Origin: Mesorhizobium helmanticense | GTDB lineage: Bacteria > Pseudomonadota > Alphaproteobacteria > Rhizobiales > Rhizobiaceae | Direction: 5' to 3' | NCBI RefSeq assembly: GCF_003034915.1 | Contig: NZ_PZJX01000006.1 | Span: 98,402-162,401 of the forward strand | Length of the DNA: 64,000 nucleotides | Shown here: positions 1-8,269 of the stretch, one piece after another | Position numbering within the stretch: position 1 is the stretch's first letter | Layout of the letters: every line of letters begins with the position of its first letter | Program-made: the position numbers and the translations under genes | The notes under the pieces: model-generated | Database searches by the model: none | The model's input: the letters and a program-made list of their open reading frames with translations, nothing else | What the model was told of the DNA's origin: nothing

Positions 1-523
1 GCATCAGATCAACGTTCCACCGCTCGGCGACCTGGAATTCAACGGGCTCGGCGGCGAAGGTGTCTTCGGCGAGCTGAACGCCGGCTACGATCACGACTTC
101 GGCAGCTGGGTGGCAGGCGTCATGGTCGATGCCCGCTACTCCGGCATGACTTCGGAGCTGAAGATCCCGGGTGGATCGATCAACCTCGATACCGATTACG
201 GGTTCGATGTGCTCGGCCGTGTCGGTATGAAGGTCAACGAATCGACGCTGGCCTATGTGCTCGGCGGCTATTCCTGGCAGCATTTCGACCTGAATGCGTC
301 TTCGCCCATCGGCGATATCATCGACTGGGGTTCCAGCGGCTTCTCGGTGGGCGGCGGTGTGGAAACGGCCCTGTCGAGCAACATGACCGTCGGGCTCGAA
401 TATCGTTATTCGCAGTTCGCCAAGAAGGATTTCTCGTCGGATATCGGGCTGCCGGATGACACCCTCACCTCCAAGCCTTCCTTCCACACCGTCCGTATCG
501 GTGCGAAGTACAAGTTCAACTAA
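1..523 (+). CDS. Outer-membrane beta-barrel protein (Omp25/31-type porin), 5' truncated
   Basis: The reading frame is open from the window edge (frame starting at base 2) to TAA at 521-523, so the start codon and signal peptide lie outside the window. The visible 173 residues alternate polar and hydrophobic residues with Gly/Tyr-rich strands (AGYDHDFGSW, YVLGGYSWQHF, VGLEYRYSQF) and end in RIGAKYKFN, the pattern of the C-terminal strands of small 8-stranded Omp25/Omp31/RopB barrels of Rhizobiales. These proteins sit in the outer membrane and are mainly structural or surface antigens. A strong terminator follows directly. Assignment to the family is firm; the exact paralogue cannot be told from the fragment. 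Confidence 0.85.
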   Translation, partial: HQINVPPLGDLEFNGLGGEGVFGELNAGYDHDFGSWVAGVMVDARYSGMTSELKIPGGSINLDTDYGFDVLGRVGMKVNESTLAYVLGGYSWQHFDLNASSPIGDIIDWGSSGFSVGGGVETALSSNMTVGLEYRYSQFAKKDFSSDIGLPDDTLTSKPSFHTVRIGAKYKFN

Positions 524-544
524 AACCGTCCAGGCAGCGGTCAA

Positions 545-575
545 AGCCCGCCGGTCGTTCCGGCGGGCTTTTTGT
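545..575 (+). terminator. Rho-independent terminator of the porin gene
   Basis: Perfect 10-bp inverted repeat (AGCCCGCCGG / CCGGCGGGCT) with a 5-nt loop, followed by TTTTGTTTGTT. It lies 21 nt after the porin stop codon. Confidence 0.9.
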
Positions 576-613
576 TTGTTCGGAAGAGTGCGGAACGCGG
601 GAGAATATGGGCA

Positions 614-640
614 ACAAAAAAGCGGGGTTTTTGCCCCGCT
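614..640 (-). terminator. Rho-independent terminator facing the DUF1203 gene
   Basis: Inverted repeat AGCGGGG / CCCCGCT (621-627 / 634-640) with a T-rich loop. On the minus strand it is followed by a run of six T. It lies about 120 nt downstream of the minus-strand DUF1203 stop codon, back to back with the porin terminator. Confidence 0.75.
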
Positions 641-757
641 TCCTCTGCTGTCGAGATTTCCCGCCGGTTCATCCGCGGTCGGCAAATCGATCGACAATCA
701 CGTTCTAGCGCGGCATTGCGACAGGCGTGCGACAGAAGCGACCGACGACGATACCCG

Positions 758-1225
758 TCACGCCCGCTCGATCCGGCATTGATAGCAATTGTTGCGCGCC
801 GAGCGGACATGGACGTAGGCGATGTCGTCGCGCTCGAACAAGGCCTCCGCCCGTGCCGCGATGGCGCCGGTCGAGATGACGCCGCCGCTGCCATAGACGA
901 TGCGGTCGTCGCTGCCGTAGCCGCGCACGATGTAGTCGGTGCTTTCGAGCATTTCGGGAAGCGTATCAACGGCGGCGGCACGCTCGCATTCCTCGGCGTG
1001 CAGGAAGATCGGTCCCGTCTCGGCGTAGGGCTGGAGCTCCGGAAACGGCCGGAAGGCGAGGATGAGATAGGGGTCGCCGGCGGCCACATTCTTCAGGCAA
1101 TGGCGGCAAGGCACGCCGTCGCCATCGGAAATCTTGCGCTCCGGCGTCTGGCCGTAGGCATCCGGTCCGCCGCGCTGCAAGGCCCTTACGTCTTCAGTGG
1201 GCAAGGCTTTGAACTGGATGGTCAT
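758..1225 (-). CDS. DUF1203 domain-containing protein
   Basis: A 155-residue protein covering the full usual length of the DUF1203 family. Recognisable features are the PCRHC motif near residue 40, the LAFRPFPELQPYAETGPIFLH segment (about 56-76), and a C-terminal Cys pair in NNCYQCRIERA. The conserved Cys and His residues could bind a metal or have a redox role, but the family has no established function. It has no signal peptide or membrane segment and is probably cytosolic. It stands alone, with a terminator downstream; the next minus-strand gene upstream begins more than 1.5 kb away. Confidence 0.85.
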   Translation of the reverse strand: MTIQFKALPTEDVRALQRGGPDAYGQTPERKISDGDGVPCRHCLKNVAAGDPYLILAFRPFPELQPYAETGPIFLHAEECERAAAVDTLPEMLESTDYIVRGYGSDDRIVYGSGGVISTGAIAARAEALFERDDIAYVHVRSARNNCYQCRIERA

Positions 1226-1328
1226 GGTGAAATCTCCGGTATCGTTGACCGGAAACTATGCTTGCCCGCCGGCACTTCCCACCCGATTCATGCCAAACGT
1301 ATCGGGATCAGTCGAGATTACGCGCGGC

Positions 1329-2768
1329 TCAATCGCCGGCTTCAATGATGGCTTTCAGCCATTCCGTGATCGCATCAAAGTCGATCGGTTTCGTCGTATC
1401 GACGTCGAAAAGCGGTCCGCGCCGCAGCGGCTCGGCGCGCCTGGCCAGTTCGATCAGCTCGGGGATATAGGCAGCACCCGGATGGCCGGCGGGGCGCTGG
1501 TCGAGCCGGGCGCGATAGCGCTCGGCAAGAACCTCGCCGGGAGCGTGGCACCAGATTTCGGCGGTCTGTTCGACGCCCGCCTTTCGCAAATGGTCCTCAA
1601 GAATCTGGCGCGGCTGGAAGCCGAACCAGGCATCGACGATCACGGTTGTGCCAGCGGGCGCCTCGCCGACGACCGACCAGATCGCCTGGTAGCTGGCGCG
1701 GCCGAGCGTGCGGTTGAACTCGCGGTCGCCGCCGCCGAGCACTTCGAGGAACGGGTTCTTGACCGTATCGAGCGCAAGCAATGGCCATCCCATGCGGTCG
1801 GCGATGCCGCGCGAAACGGTGCTCTTGCCGCTGGCGGGGATGCCGTTGACGAGCACGGCGCGCCTGGCGCGGCCGAGTTGGGTCGGAGCCGGCGTCATGC
1901 CCGCCTCCCCCGCCAATGCCTGCAGGCCAGCGCCGATCACGCCGGCATCGTCGCCGAGCTGTGCCGGTTCCACCTTGCATTGGTACCAGGGCGCCAGCGC
2001 CGGCGCGCAGGCAAGCGCCTTGTGCGCCGCCCGGCCAAGGCCGCCGCCAAGCAGAACCAGATCGGGGTCGAGCACTGCAACGGTCGTGTCGATCGCGGCT
2101 CGCAGCGGCCTGGCCCAGGCTTCCAGTACCCCGCGCGCCTGGATATCGCCGGCCGCGTCACGGGCAAAAAGCTGATCGACCGAGACATCCGCACCGAGCC
2201 CGGCCCGCGCGATGTGCCGGCCGAGCGCCGTGCCCGAGCTGGTGGTTTCGACGCAGCCGCGCCGGCCGCAGGCGCAGGTCTCGCCGTTCACGTCGACGGT
2301 GATATGGCCGAGCTGGCCCGCCGTTGCCCGGCCCTGCATGATCTGCCGGTTCCGGGCGACGGCGCCGCCAATGCCGGTGCCGATCGTGAACATGACGATA
2401 TCGCCATGGCCCCGGCCGGCGCCGAGCGCCATCTCGGCGACCAGCGCCATGTTGCAGTCATTGTCGACGACGACGGGCTTGCCGGCGATGTCTTCAAGCC
2501 GTTCGGCCAGCGAAACCGAAGCCAGGTTGACATAGCCGCCGGACAGCACCCTGCGAAGCCGCGCATCGACGCGTCCGGGGACGCCGATGCCGATGGCTGC
2601 AACCTCTGGGGCATCGAGCCGGCGCACCATCCCGGCGATGCGGGAGAGAACCAGTTCCGGGTCCGGCGCGCTCTTCTCGGAAATGCGGTCGAGGATTTGA
2701 CCCGTGGCGGAAATACGGGCGGCACGCAGATTGGTGCCGCCAATGTCAATTCCGATGCTGAGGGGCAT
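1329..2768 (-). CDS. ROK-family sugar kinase fused to a P-loop (AAA_33/gluconokinase-like) kinase
   Basis: The 479 residues contain two kinase modules. Residues 1-290 are a ROK-family hexokinase: phosphate-binding DIGGTN (8-13), catalytic Asp104 in VDNDCN, TIGTGIGG (128-135), and the zinc motif H155...CACGRRGC (165-172). The sugar-contact Glu of the usual GExGH motif is Gln152 (GQLGH). Residues 304-479 are a second kinase-like P-loop domain: Walker A GIPASGKST (309-317), LDTVKN with a candidate base Asp334, and an Arg-rich lid (RYRARLDQRP). The second module resembles the AAA_33/zeta/gluconokinase-like group. It probably phosphorylates a small molecule, but this is inferred. The gene lies 29 nt after the aldolase gene in one operon. 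No frameshift joins the two parts, so this is a true fusion. Confidence 0.85.
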   Translation of the reverse strand: MPLSIGIDIGGTNLRAARISATGQILDRISEKSAPDPELVLSRIAGMVRRLDAPEVAAIGIGVPGRVDARLRRVLSGGYVNLASVSLAERLEDIAGKPVVVDNDCNMALVAEMALGAGRGHGDIVMFTIGTGIGGAVARNRQIMQGRATAGQLGHITVDVNGETCACGRRGCVETTSSGTALGRHIARAGLGADVSVDQLFARDAAGDIQARGVLEAWARPLRAAIDTTVAVLDPDLVLLGGGLGRAAHKALACAPALAPWYQCKVEPAQLGDDAGVIGAGLQALAGEAGMTPAPTQLGRARRAVLVNGIPASGKSTVSRGIADRMGWPLLALDTVKNPFLEVLGGGDREFNRTLGRASYQAIWSVVGEAPAGTTVIVDAWFGFQPRQILEDHLRKAGVEQTAEIWCHAPGEVLAERYRARLDQRPAGHPGAAYIPELIELARRAEPLRRGPLFDVDTTKPIDFDAITEWLKAIIEAGD

Positions 2769-2797
2769 GACGTCCTGCCAGTGATCAAACGCGGATA

Positions 2798-3706
2798 TCA
2801 GGCGGCTTTCTTTTGCCGGTAGTGTCCGATCACAGCCTGGATTTCGCGCAATCGCGGCACTGCGATGGTCTTAAGCCTTTCGCGCTGAATGTCACGGTCG
2901 AGCGAGATGCAGTCTTTCCACAGCGAACGGCCGGCGATGACACCCGACGCGCCGTTTTGCATGGCGATCTCGACCTGGCCAAGGAAGGTCGCGTGGTTGA
3001 CACCGGCCGAAAGCACCGCCCACGGCACGTCGCCTGCTATTCTGGTGATGTTGGCGCAAGCCTCGGGTGTTCCAGGGTACGGAAGCTTCAGCACTTTTGC
3101 GCCGCACTCCAGTGAAATCCGGGTACCCTCTTCGACAAGCCAGGGCGTTTTGGCTGCATAGTCCTCGGGGCTTTCCCCTTCGAGCTGGTAGGTCAGGAAC
3201 TCGACGACGAGCAGCAGGTCCTCCCGCCCGAAGTCTGCGATGCACTGGCGCAGGATGGCGATGTTGTGCGCATTGGCCTCAGGCTTGTCGGCCCTGAGAT
3301 AGACCATGATCTTGCCGCCCGTGCCGCCCAGTTCGCGGACTCGGCGCGCGTCGATGCCGGGAACCAGGCGCGACAAGCGATAGCCGTCGGGGGAGACGTC
3401 AAAGCCGGAAGCGTCGAGGCCGATGAGCAGCGCCGTATCCCGGTTCAGCACGCCTTCGTCGACCACCCTCGGCACCGCGCACAGCGGGTCCAGCAAGACA
3501 CAGGACGCGGCGCTGGCGAGGTAACGCGTGATGTCCGATTTGGTGTCGCCGAGCATGTCATTGGTGATCTTGGCCTGTTCGGCCGGATCCGACGCCAGCA
3601 AGGTCCGCATGCCGCCGCGCTGATCGCAGGCGATGGCCACCATGGCCCCGTCCTTGCCGCATATCTGCTGGTAGCCGCGCAACTCCGCGGTGGTCATCTT
3701 TGCCAT
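2798..3706 (-). CDS. Class I aldolase of the LacD/YihT family (tagatose-bisphosphate or sulfofructose-phosphate type)
   Basis: About 302 residues from ATG 3706 (AKMTTAEL...); an in-frame ATG at 3733 would add nine residues, and neither start has a strong ribosome-binding site. Family marks are the opening AIACDQRGGMRTLL, GGKIMVYLRAD, and KVLKLPYPG, whose second Lys (residue 216 counted from the longer start) aligns with the Schiff-base lysine. Relatives split ketohexose bisphosphates or sulfofructose phosphate into two triose units. The gene is first in an operon with the kinase fusion and is divergent from the SorC regulator, so it probably completes breakdown of the sugar brought in by the transporter at 5.3-8.2 kb. 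The exact substrate cannot be read from the sequence. Confidence 0.85.
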   Translation of the reverse strand: MAKMTTAELRGYQQICGKDGAMVAIACDQRGGMRTLLASDPAEQAKITNDMLGDTKSDITRYLASAASCVLLDPLCAVPRVVDEGVLNRDTALLIGLDASGFDVSPDGYRLSRLVPGIDARRVRELGGTGGKIMVYLRADKPEANAHNIAILRQCIADFGREDLLLVVEFLTYQLEGESPEDYAAKTPWLVEEGTRISLECGAKVLKLPYPGTPEACANITRIAGDVPWAVLSAGVNHATFLGQVEIAMQNGASGVIAGRSLWKDCISLDRDIQRERLKTIAVPRLREIQAVIGHYRQKKAA

Positions 3707-3921
3707 GGTCTTCTGTCCGATGTTGGCGCCCATTCGCGAGGCGCGGATTCCGTGGAAACAAGATTGTTCAGTTTTTCCCGCTTGCCGGCGGAAAGATCTT
3801 TGCCGCTTTGCTACGCTATCGATTCGCCGGGAGAAGCGGCCTCGCCGACACTGCCGCCCGTTAGGACCTCAAGTTGCGAGTTTGCCGAATTTGCGCGATA
3901 ACTCCCGTCGGCCTATGCTCG

Positions 3922-3934
3922 TGTAACACGTTGC
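3922..3934 (-). promoter_or_regulatory. Candidate operator (GCAANGTGTTACA) between the aldolase operon and the SorC regulator
   Basis: The minus strand reads GCAACGTGTTACA here; the ABC-transporter promoter carries GCAAAGTGTTACA at 5066-5078, 12 of 13 bases identical. On the plus strand the core is part of the perfect palindrome CGTGTAACACG (3920-3930). Relative to the downstream operon both copies have the same orientation and similar distances (about 215 and 257 nt to the first codon). This fits an operator for the SorC-type regulator encoded between them, but is inference. Confidence 0.45.
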
Positions 3935-3950
3935 TGAAAGGAATTGCAAG

Positions 3951-4898
3951 CTGTCTGCCCCTCCGATCCAGGACGCGACCGCATCGCGCACGATGCTGCA
4001 CACGGTCGCCAAGCTGCACTACGAGGCTGAGATGTCGCAGGTCGACATCGCACGGCAGCTCGGCGTCTCCACGGCGACGATTTCGCGTCTGCTGCAAAGG
4101 GCGCGCGCCGAGGGGATCGTCCGGATCGAGGTTCTCGATCTGGCAACGCCCGAGGACATCACCAGGCAATTGATCGATGGGCTCGGACTTCGAGACGCGG
4201 CGGTGATCGAGACGCCGGCGGCGGGCGCACTGACGGCGCTTGCCGCTCCGCTCGGCGCGTTGCTCAAGCAAGCGCGGCTGGTGGCCGGCTCCGTGCTCGC
4301 CATCGGCTGGGGACGCGCCGTCCGCGAGGTGATCCGGACCGGCCTTCCGCGTATTCCCGGCGTCCACACCGTCGCTGCCACCGGCGGCATGCAGCAGCAT
4401 GCGCCGCATTTTCAGATCAACGAGTTCGTGCGGCTCGCCGCCGAGGAATTGGGCGGAACGCCGCATTTCATCCATGCGCCCTATCTGCCATCCAGCGAGT
4501 TGCGTGAGGTCTTCCTTGGCGACGCGGCCATCCGCGATGCTGTCGCGCTATGGGACCGGACCGACGTCGCGATCGTCGGCATCGGCCTGCCGCACGCCAT
4601 CAATCCGCCCGAGGCGAGTGCGGCCACATTGAGCGAGCAGGCCCTGGTTCATGCGGCGGGAGATGTCCTTCGGCATTACTTCGATGCCGAAGGCACCTTG
4701 ATTCCCTGGGAAGGTGAGAGCCGGATGATCGCGATGTCGCCGGCACAGCTTCGCACGGTGCCGCTGGTGATCGGCGTTGCCGCGTCGCCGGAGAAAGCGA
4801 CGGCAATCATCGGCGCCGCTCGCGCCAGGCTCATCAATGCCCTGACTACGGATACGAAGACGGCGCAGGCCATCCTTGAGGCTCTCGCGCCTCGATAG
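3951..4898 (+). CDS. SorC/DeoR-type sugar-binding transcriptional regulator
   Basis: The N-terminal helix-turn-helix (AEMSQVDIARQLGVSTATISRLLQ) is followed by a sugar-phosphate-isomerase-like effector domain (GWGRAVREVI, VAATGGMQQ, VGIGLPHAINPPEASAA), the SorC/CggR/DeoR architecture. Such proteins usually sense a phosphorylated sugar and repress or activate the matching catabolic operon. The first ATG in frame is at 3993 but lacks a ribosome-binding site. The frame is open upstream to CTG 3951, which has AAAGGA eight bases before it and would give an N-terminus (M)SAPPIQDATASRTM, so I place the start there (315 residues). The gene sits between the aldolase/kinase operon (divergent) and the ABC transporter operon (same strand), and is their probable regulator. 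Confidence 0.85.
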   Translation: MSAPPIQDATASRTMLHTVAKLHYEAEMSQVDIARQLGVSTATISRLLQRARAEGIVRIEVLDLATPEDITRQLIDGLGLRDAAVIETPAAGALTALAAPLGALLKQARLVAGSVLAIGWGRAVREVIRTGLPRIPGVHTVAATGGMQQHAPHFQINEFVRLAAEELGGTPHFIHAPYLPSSELREVFLGDAAIRDAVALWDRTDVAIVGIGLPHAINPPEASAATLSEQALVHAAGDVLRHYFDAEGTLIPWEGESRMIAMSPAQLRTVPLVIGVAASPEKATAIIGAARARLINALTTDTKTAQAILEALAPR

Positions 4899-5033
4899 AG
4901 GCCGGCTCCGGGCGGAACCGTAGGTCCCCTGCGAGGAAATCGGTTGTGTCGCCGGGATGTCGGGGCAATAGTCCGCCCTGGAGGCCTGCAGAGCGCATCA
5001 TATGCTGTCCGGTTTGAAAAGTCCGACGCCGCA

Positions 5034-5078
5034 AACTCGGAAAAACCGAGTTGCAATTTATTTCTGCAAAGTGTTACA
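5034..5078 (+). promoter_or_regulatory. Candidate operator cluster upstream of the sugar ABC transporter
   Basis: The 436-nt gap 4899-5334 has no gene. It contains a perfect palindrome AACTCGG-AAAAA-CCGAGTT (5034-5052), an overlapping inverted repeat TTGCA-N9-TGCAA (5051-5069), and the 13-mer GCAAAGTGTTACA (5066-5078) shared with the aldolase/regulator intergenic region. The rest of the gap shows no clear structure apart from an AGGAGG-type ribosome-binding site just before the SBP start. These sites are plausible binding sites for the SorC-type regulator. Confidence 0.45.
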
Positions 5079-5334
5079 ACCAGAACGATCCGGCGTGCAA
5101 GAACGCCGGGCGACGCAGTTCCCACAGGCTTGCGGAGGCGAGTGAAGGGGAGCTGCGGCTCTTGTTCCGGTCGGTTCGACCGGCTGACCTATCGACCGGA
5201 GGGCGCTTGGGAGGAAAGCTGCCCGCGACAGCAAACAGGCGTTCCCCGGCCGTTGGGCAGCTTTTGCCTGAACGATTGACGGCCATTCCAATGTCACTTG
5301 CAACGGCAGATCTGCCAACAATGAGGAGGATGTC

Positions 5335-6315
5335 ATGAAGAAGATTGTTGCCGCTCTCGCGGCTCTCGCCATCAGCGCCACGGCGCTGGTCGCTCCCGCG
5401 CTGGCGCAGGACAAGAAGTTCACCATTGCACTTATCCCCGGCCTCACGACCGATGGTTTCTATATCACCATGCGCAAAGGCGCCCAGGCGGCAGCCGACG
5501 CGCTTGGCGTGGACCTTGTTTTCCAGGGCGCCCCGGATTTCAATCCGGTAACCCAGGTCCCCGTGCTTGACGCGGTCATCGCCAAGAAGCCGGATGCCAT
5601 CCTGATCGCGCCGACCGACAAGGTCCAATTGGTCGAGCCGCTGCGCAAGGCCAATGATGCCGGCATTCCGGTGATCACCGTCGACACTTTCATCGGCAGC
5701 GGCGTCTACCAGACCGGTGCCGGCGACGCGGATTTCCCGCTGTCCTATATCGCTTCGGACAACATTCTGGGCGGCGAGATCGCCGCGCGGGCATTGGCCA
5801 CTGCCATAGGCGACAAGGGCAAGGTCTACGTTTCGAACGTCAAGCCTGGCATTTCGACCACCGATCAGCGTGAAGAGGGCTTCAAGAAGGAAATGGCGGC
5901 CAACCATCCCGGCATCACCGTTCTCGAGACCCAGTTCAACGACAACGACGCCAACAAGGCCGCCTCGCAGCTGCAGGCTGTGTTCGCACGCAATCCCGAT
6001 CTCGTCGGCGTGTTCGGCGCAAACCTGTTCTCCGCGCTCGGCGCGGCGAATGGCGTCCAGCAAGCTGGGCAGACCGGCACCGTCAAGGTCGTGGCGTTCG
6101 ACGCGCCGACCAGCATCGTCGACAATATCAACACCGGCCTGGTCGACGTTGCGATTGCCCAGCATCCCGCCGAGATCGGCTATTTCGGTGTCGTTTCGGC
6201 CTATGCGCACCTGACCGGCCAGTCGATCCCGGTTGCGATCGGCACCGGCTTCACGATCATGGACAAGGCGAACATCGCTGATCCGAACATCTCGAAGTAC
6301 CTTTATTCCGAATGA
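5335..6315 (+). CDS. Sugar ABC transporter substrate-binding protein (CUT2, RbsB/FrcB-like)
   Basis: The 326-residue precursor begins with a classical signal peptide (MKKIVAALAALAISATALVA, cleavage near ALA-QDK at residue 24) and continues as a periplasmic-binding-protein type I fold: FTIALIPGLTTDGFY, KPDAILIAPTDK, a hinge at DKGKVYVSN, and VVAFDAPTSIVDNI. It should bind a monosaccharide in the periplasm and deliver it to the permease encoded next. A good AGGAGG ribosome-binding site precedes ATG 5335. It is the first gene of a three-gene operon (SBP, permease, ATPase). The ligand is not evident, but the ketose-type aldolase nearby favours a ketohexose or related sugar. Confidence 0.92.
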   Translation: MKKIVAALAALAISATALVAPALAQDKKFTIALIPGLTTDGFYITMRKGAQAAADALGVDLVFQGAPDFNPVTQVPVLDAVIAKKPDAILIAPTDKVQLVEPLRKANDAGIPVITVDTFIGSGVYQTGAGDADFPLSYIASDNILGGEIAARALATAIGDKGKVYVSNVKPGISTTDQREEGFKKEMAANHPGITVLETQFNDNDANKAASQLQAVFARNPDLVGVFGANLFSALGAANGVQQAGQTGTVKVVAFDAPTSIVDNINTGLVDVAIAQHPAEIGYFGVVSAYAHLTGQSIPVAIGTGFTIMDKANIADPNISKYLYSE

Positions 6316-6416
6316 GTCCAAACCAGCCTGGTCTCCTTCCGGCTTGCCGGGAGGAGACCAGCGCCGGGTCTCTAGGCCCCTGTTGACGGAGGCCGCGCCG
6401 CGGATCGGATATACCA

Positions 6417-7470
6417 ATGACCTCAACATCACCAATCGAGCAGAGCGAAACCCATATCGCTCCTCAGGCCGACCATGGTGATCCGGCCAGGACCTGGCTC
6501 GGACGCATCGCCGAAGGGCGCGCCTGGCTGTTCCTCGCCGGCCTGATCATCTGTTTCGAGGTCTGGTCGAGGCTCGCCTTCGGCGCTACCTTCGTGCTCA
6601 ACCCGTTCAACGTACAGTCCATTGCGATATTTGCGGTGGCGCCGTTGCTGCTTGCAACCGGACAGACATTCGTCATCATTTCGGGAGGCATCGACCTCTC
6701 GCTGGGCTTCATCATGGGCCTTGCCGCCGTCGTTGCCGCCCACGCCACGAACATGGCGGGAGCGGCAATTCCGCTGCCACTGGCAATGCTGGCGGGTATT
6801 CTGGCTGCCGTGCTCGTTGCCGGCGTGCCGGGTATCATCAACGGCCTCTTAATCTCGCGGCTGAGAATTCCGCCCTTCATCGGCACGCTCGGCATGTTCG
6901 GCGTGGCGCGCGGCGCCGCCTATCTCCTTGCCGGCGGCACGACGGTGCCGGTCCAGAACTCCTGGTTCGCGCTGCTCGGCAACGGCAAGTTCCACGGTGT
7001 GCCCTATCTTGTGATGATCACCGCAATCTTCGTCGTCGTGATGCATTACATCCTGAGCCAGACCCGGTTCGGCCAGCACAATTACGCCATTGGCGCTAAT
7101 GTGCAGGCGGCGCGTCGCGCCGGCATCGACATCAGGGGCCATATCCTGCGCCTCTACGTGCTTTCGGCGATGTGTGCCGGCCTCGGTGGTGCGCTCTACG
7201 CTGCGCGCTTCACGGCGGGCGCGGCCCAGGCCGGCGAACCCTTGCTGCTCGACAGCGTCGCGGCGGTGGTGATCGGCGGCGCCAGCCTGTTCGGCGGGTC
7301 CGGTACGATCTTCGGCACGGTCGCCGGCGCATTGGTGATCGCGGTGATCCAGTACGGGCTGGTCTTCGTCAATGTCGAGCCGTTCTGGCAGTTCATCGCC
7401 GTCGGCCTCGTCATCATTATCTCCGTCCTTATCGACCAGGCGCAGCGCCGGTTCAGTGGAGCTCGCCAGG

Positions 7471-7478
<8 letters not shown>
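6417..7478 (+). CDS. Sugar ABC transporter permease (CUT2, RbsC/FrcC-like)
   Basis: A 353-residue integral membrane protein with 8-10 hydrophobic segments and the RbsC-family signatures SGGIDLSLG (near residue 84), GLLISRLRIPPFIGTLGM, GANVQAARRAGI, and DSVAAVVIGGASLFGGSG near the C-terminus, which forms the coupling region for the ATPase. About 30 polar residues precede the first membrane segment, as in FrcC-type permeases. It lies 101 nt after the substrate-binding protein gene and overlaps the ATPase start by 8 nt (ATGAATAG), showing tight co-translation. Confidence 0.92.
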
Positions 7479-8226
<748 letters not shown>

Positions 8227-8269
8227 CTGAGGCTATCGACGGATCGTGGCCAGACCGCCGCGCTCCATG

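Noticed and set aside
541..1348. Long plus-strand frames opposite the DUF1203 gene, and many similar long antisense frames elsewhere
   Set aside because: They are complementary-strand shadows caused by high GC content, with Arg/Ala/Gly-rich or low-complexity translations and no domain.
1329..3733. A sulfoquinovose (sulfo-EMP) pathway because the aldolase resembles YihT
   Set aside because: The isomerase, PfkB-type kinase and sulfolactaldehyde reductase of that pathway are not present, and the kinase here is a ROK fusion. The aldolase family alone does not prove the substrate.
5034..5052. The palindrome in the transporter leader as a terminator of the SorC gene
   Set aside because: No T run follows on the plus strand and it is 136 nt beyond the stop; an operator is the better reading.
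7372..7470. An N-terminal extension of the ABC ATPase
   Set aside because: The extension lies within the permease gene and has Ser/Arg-rich out-of-frame composition; ATG 7471 is the natural coupled start.
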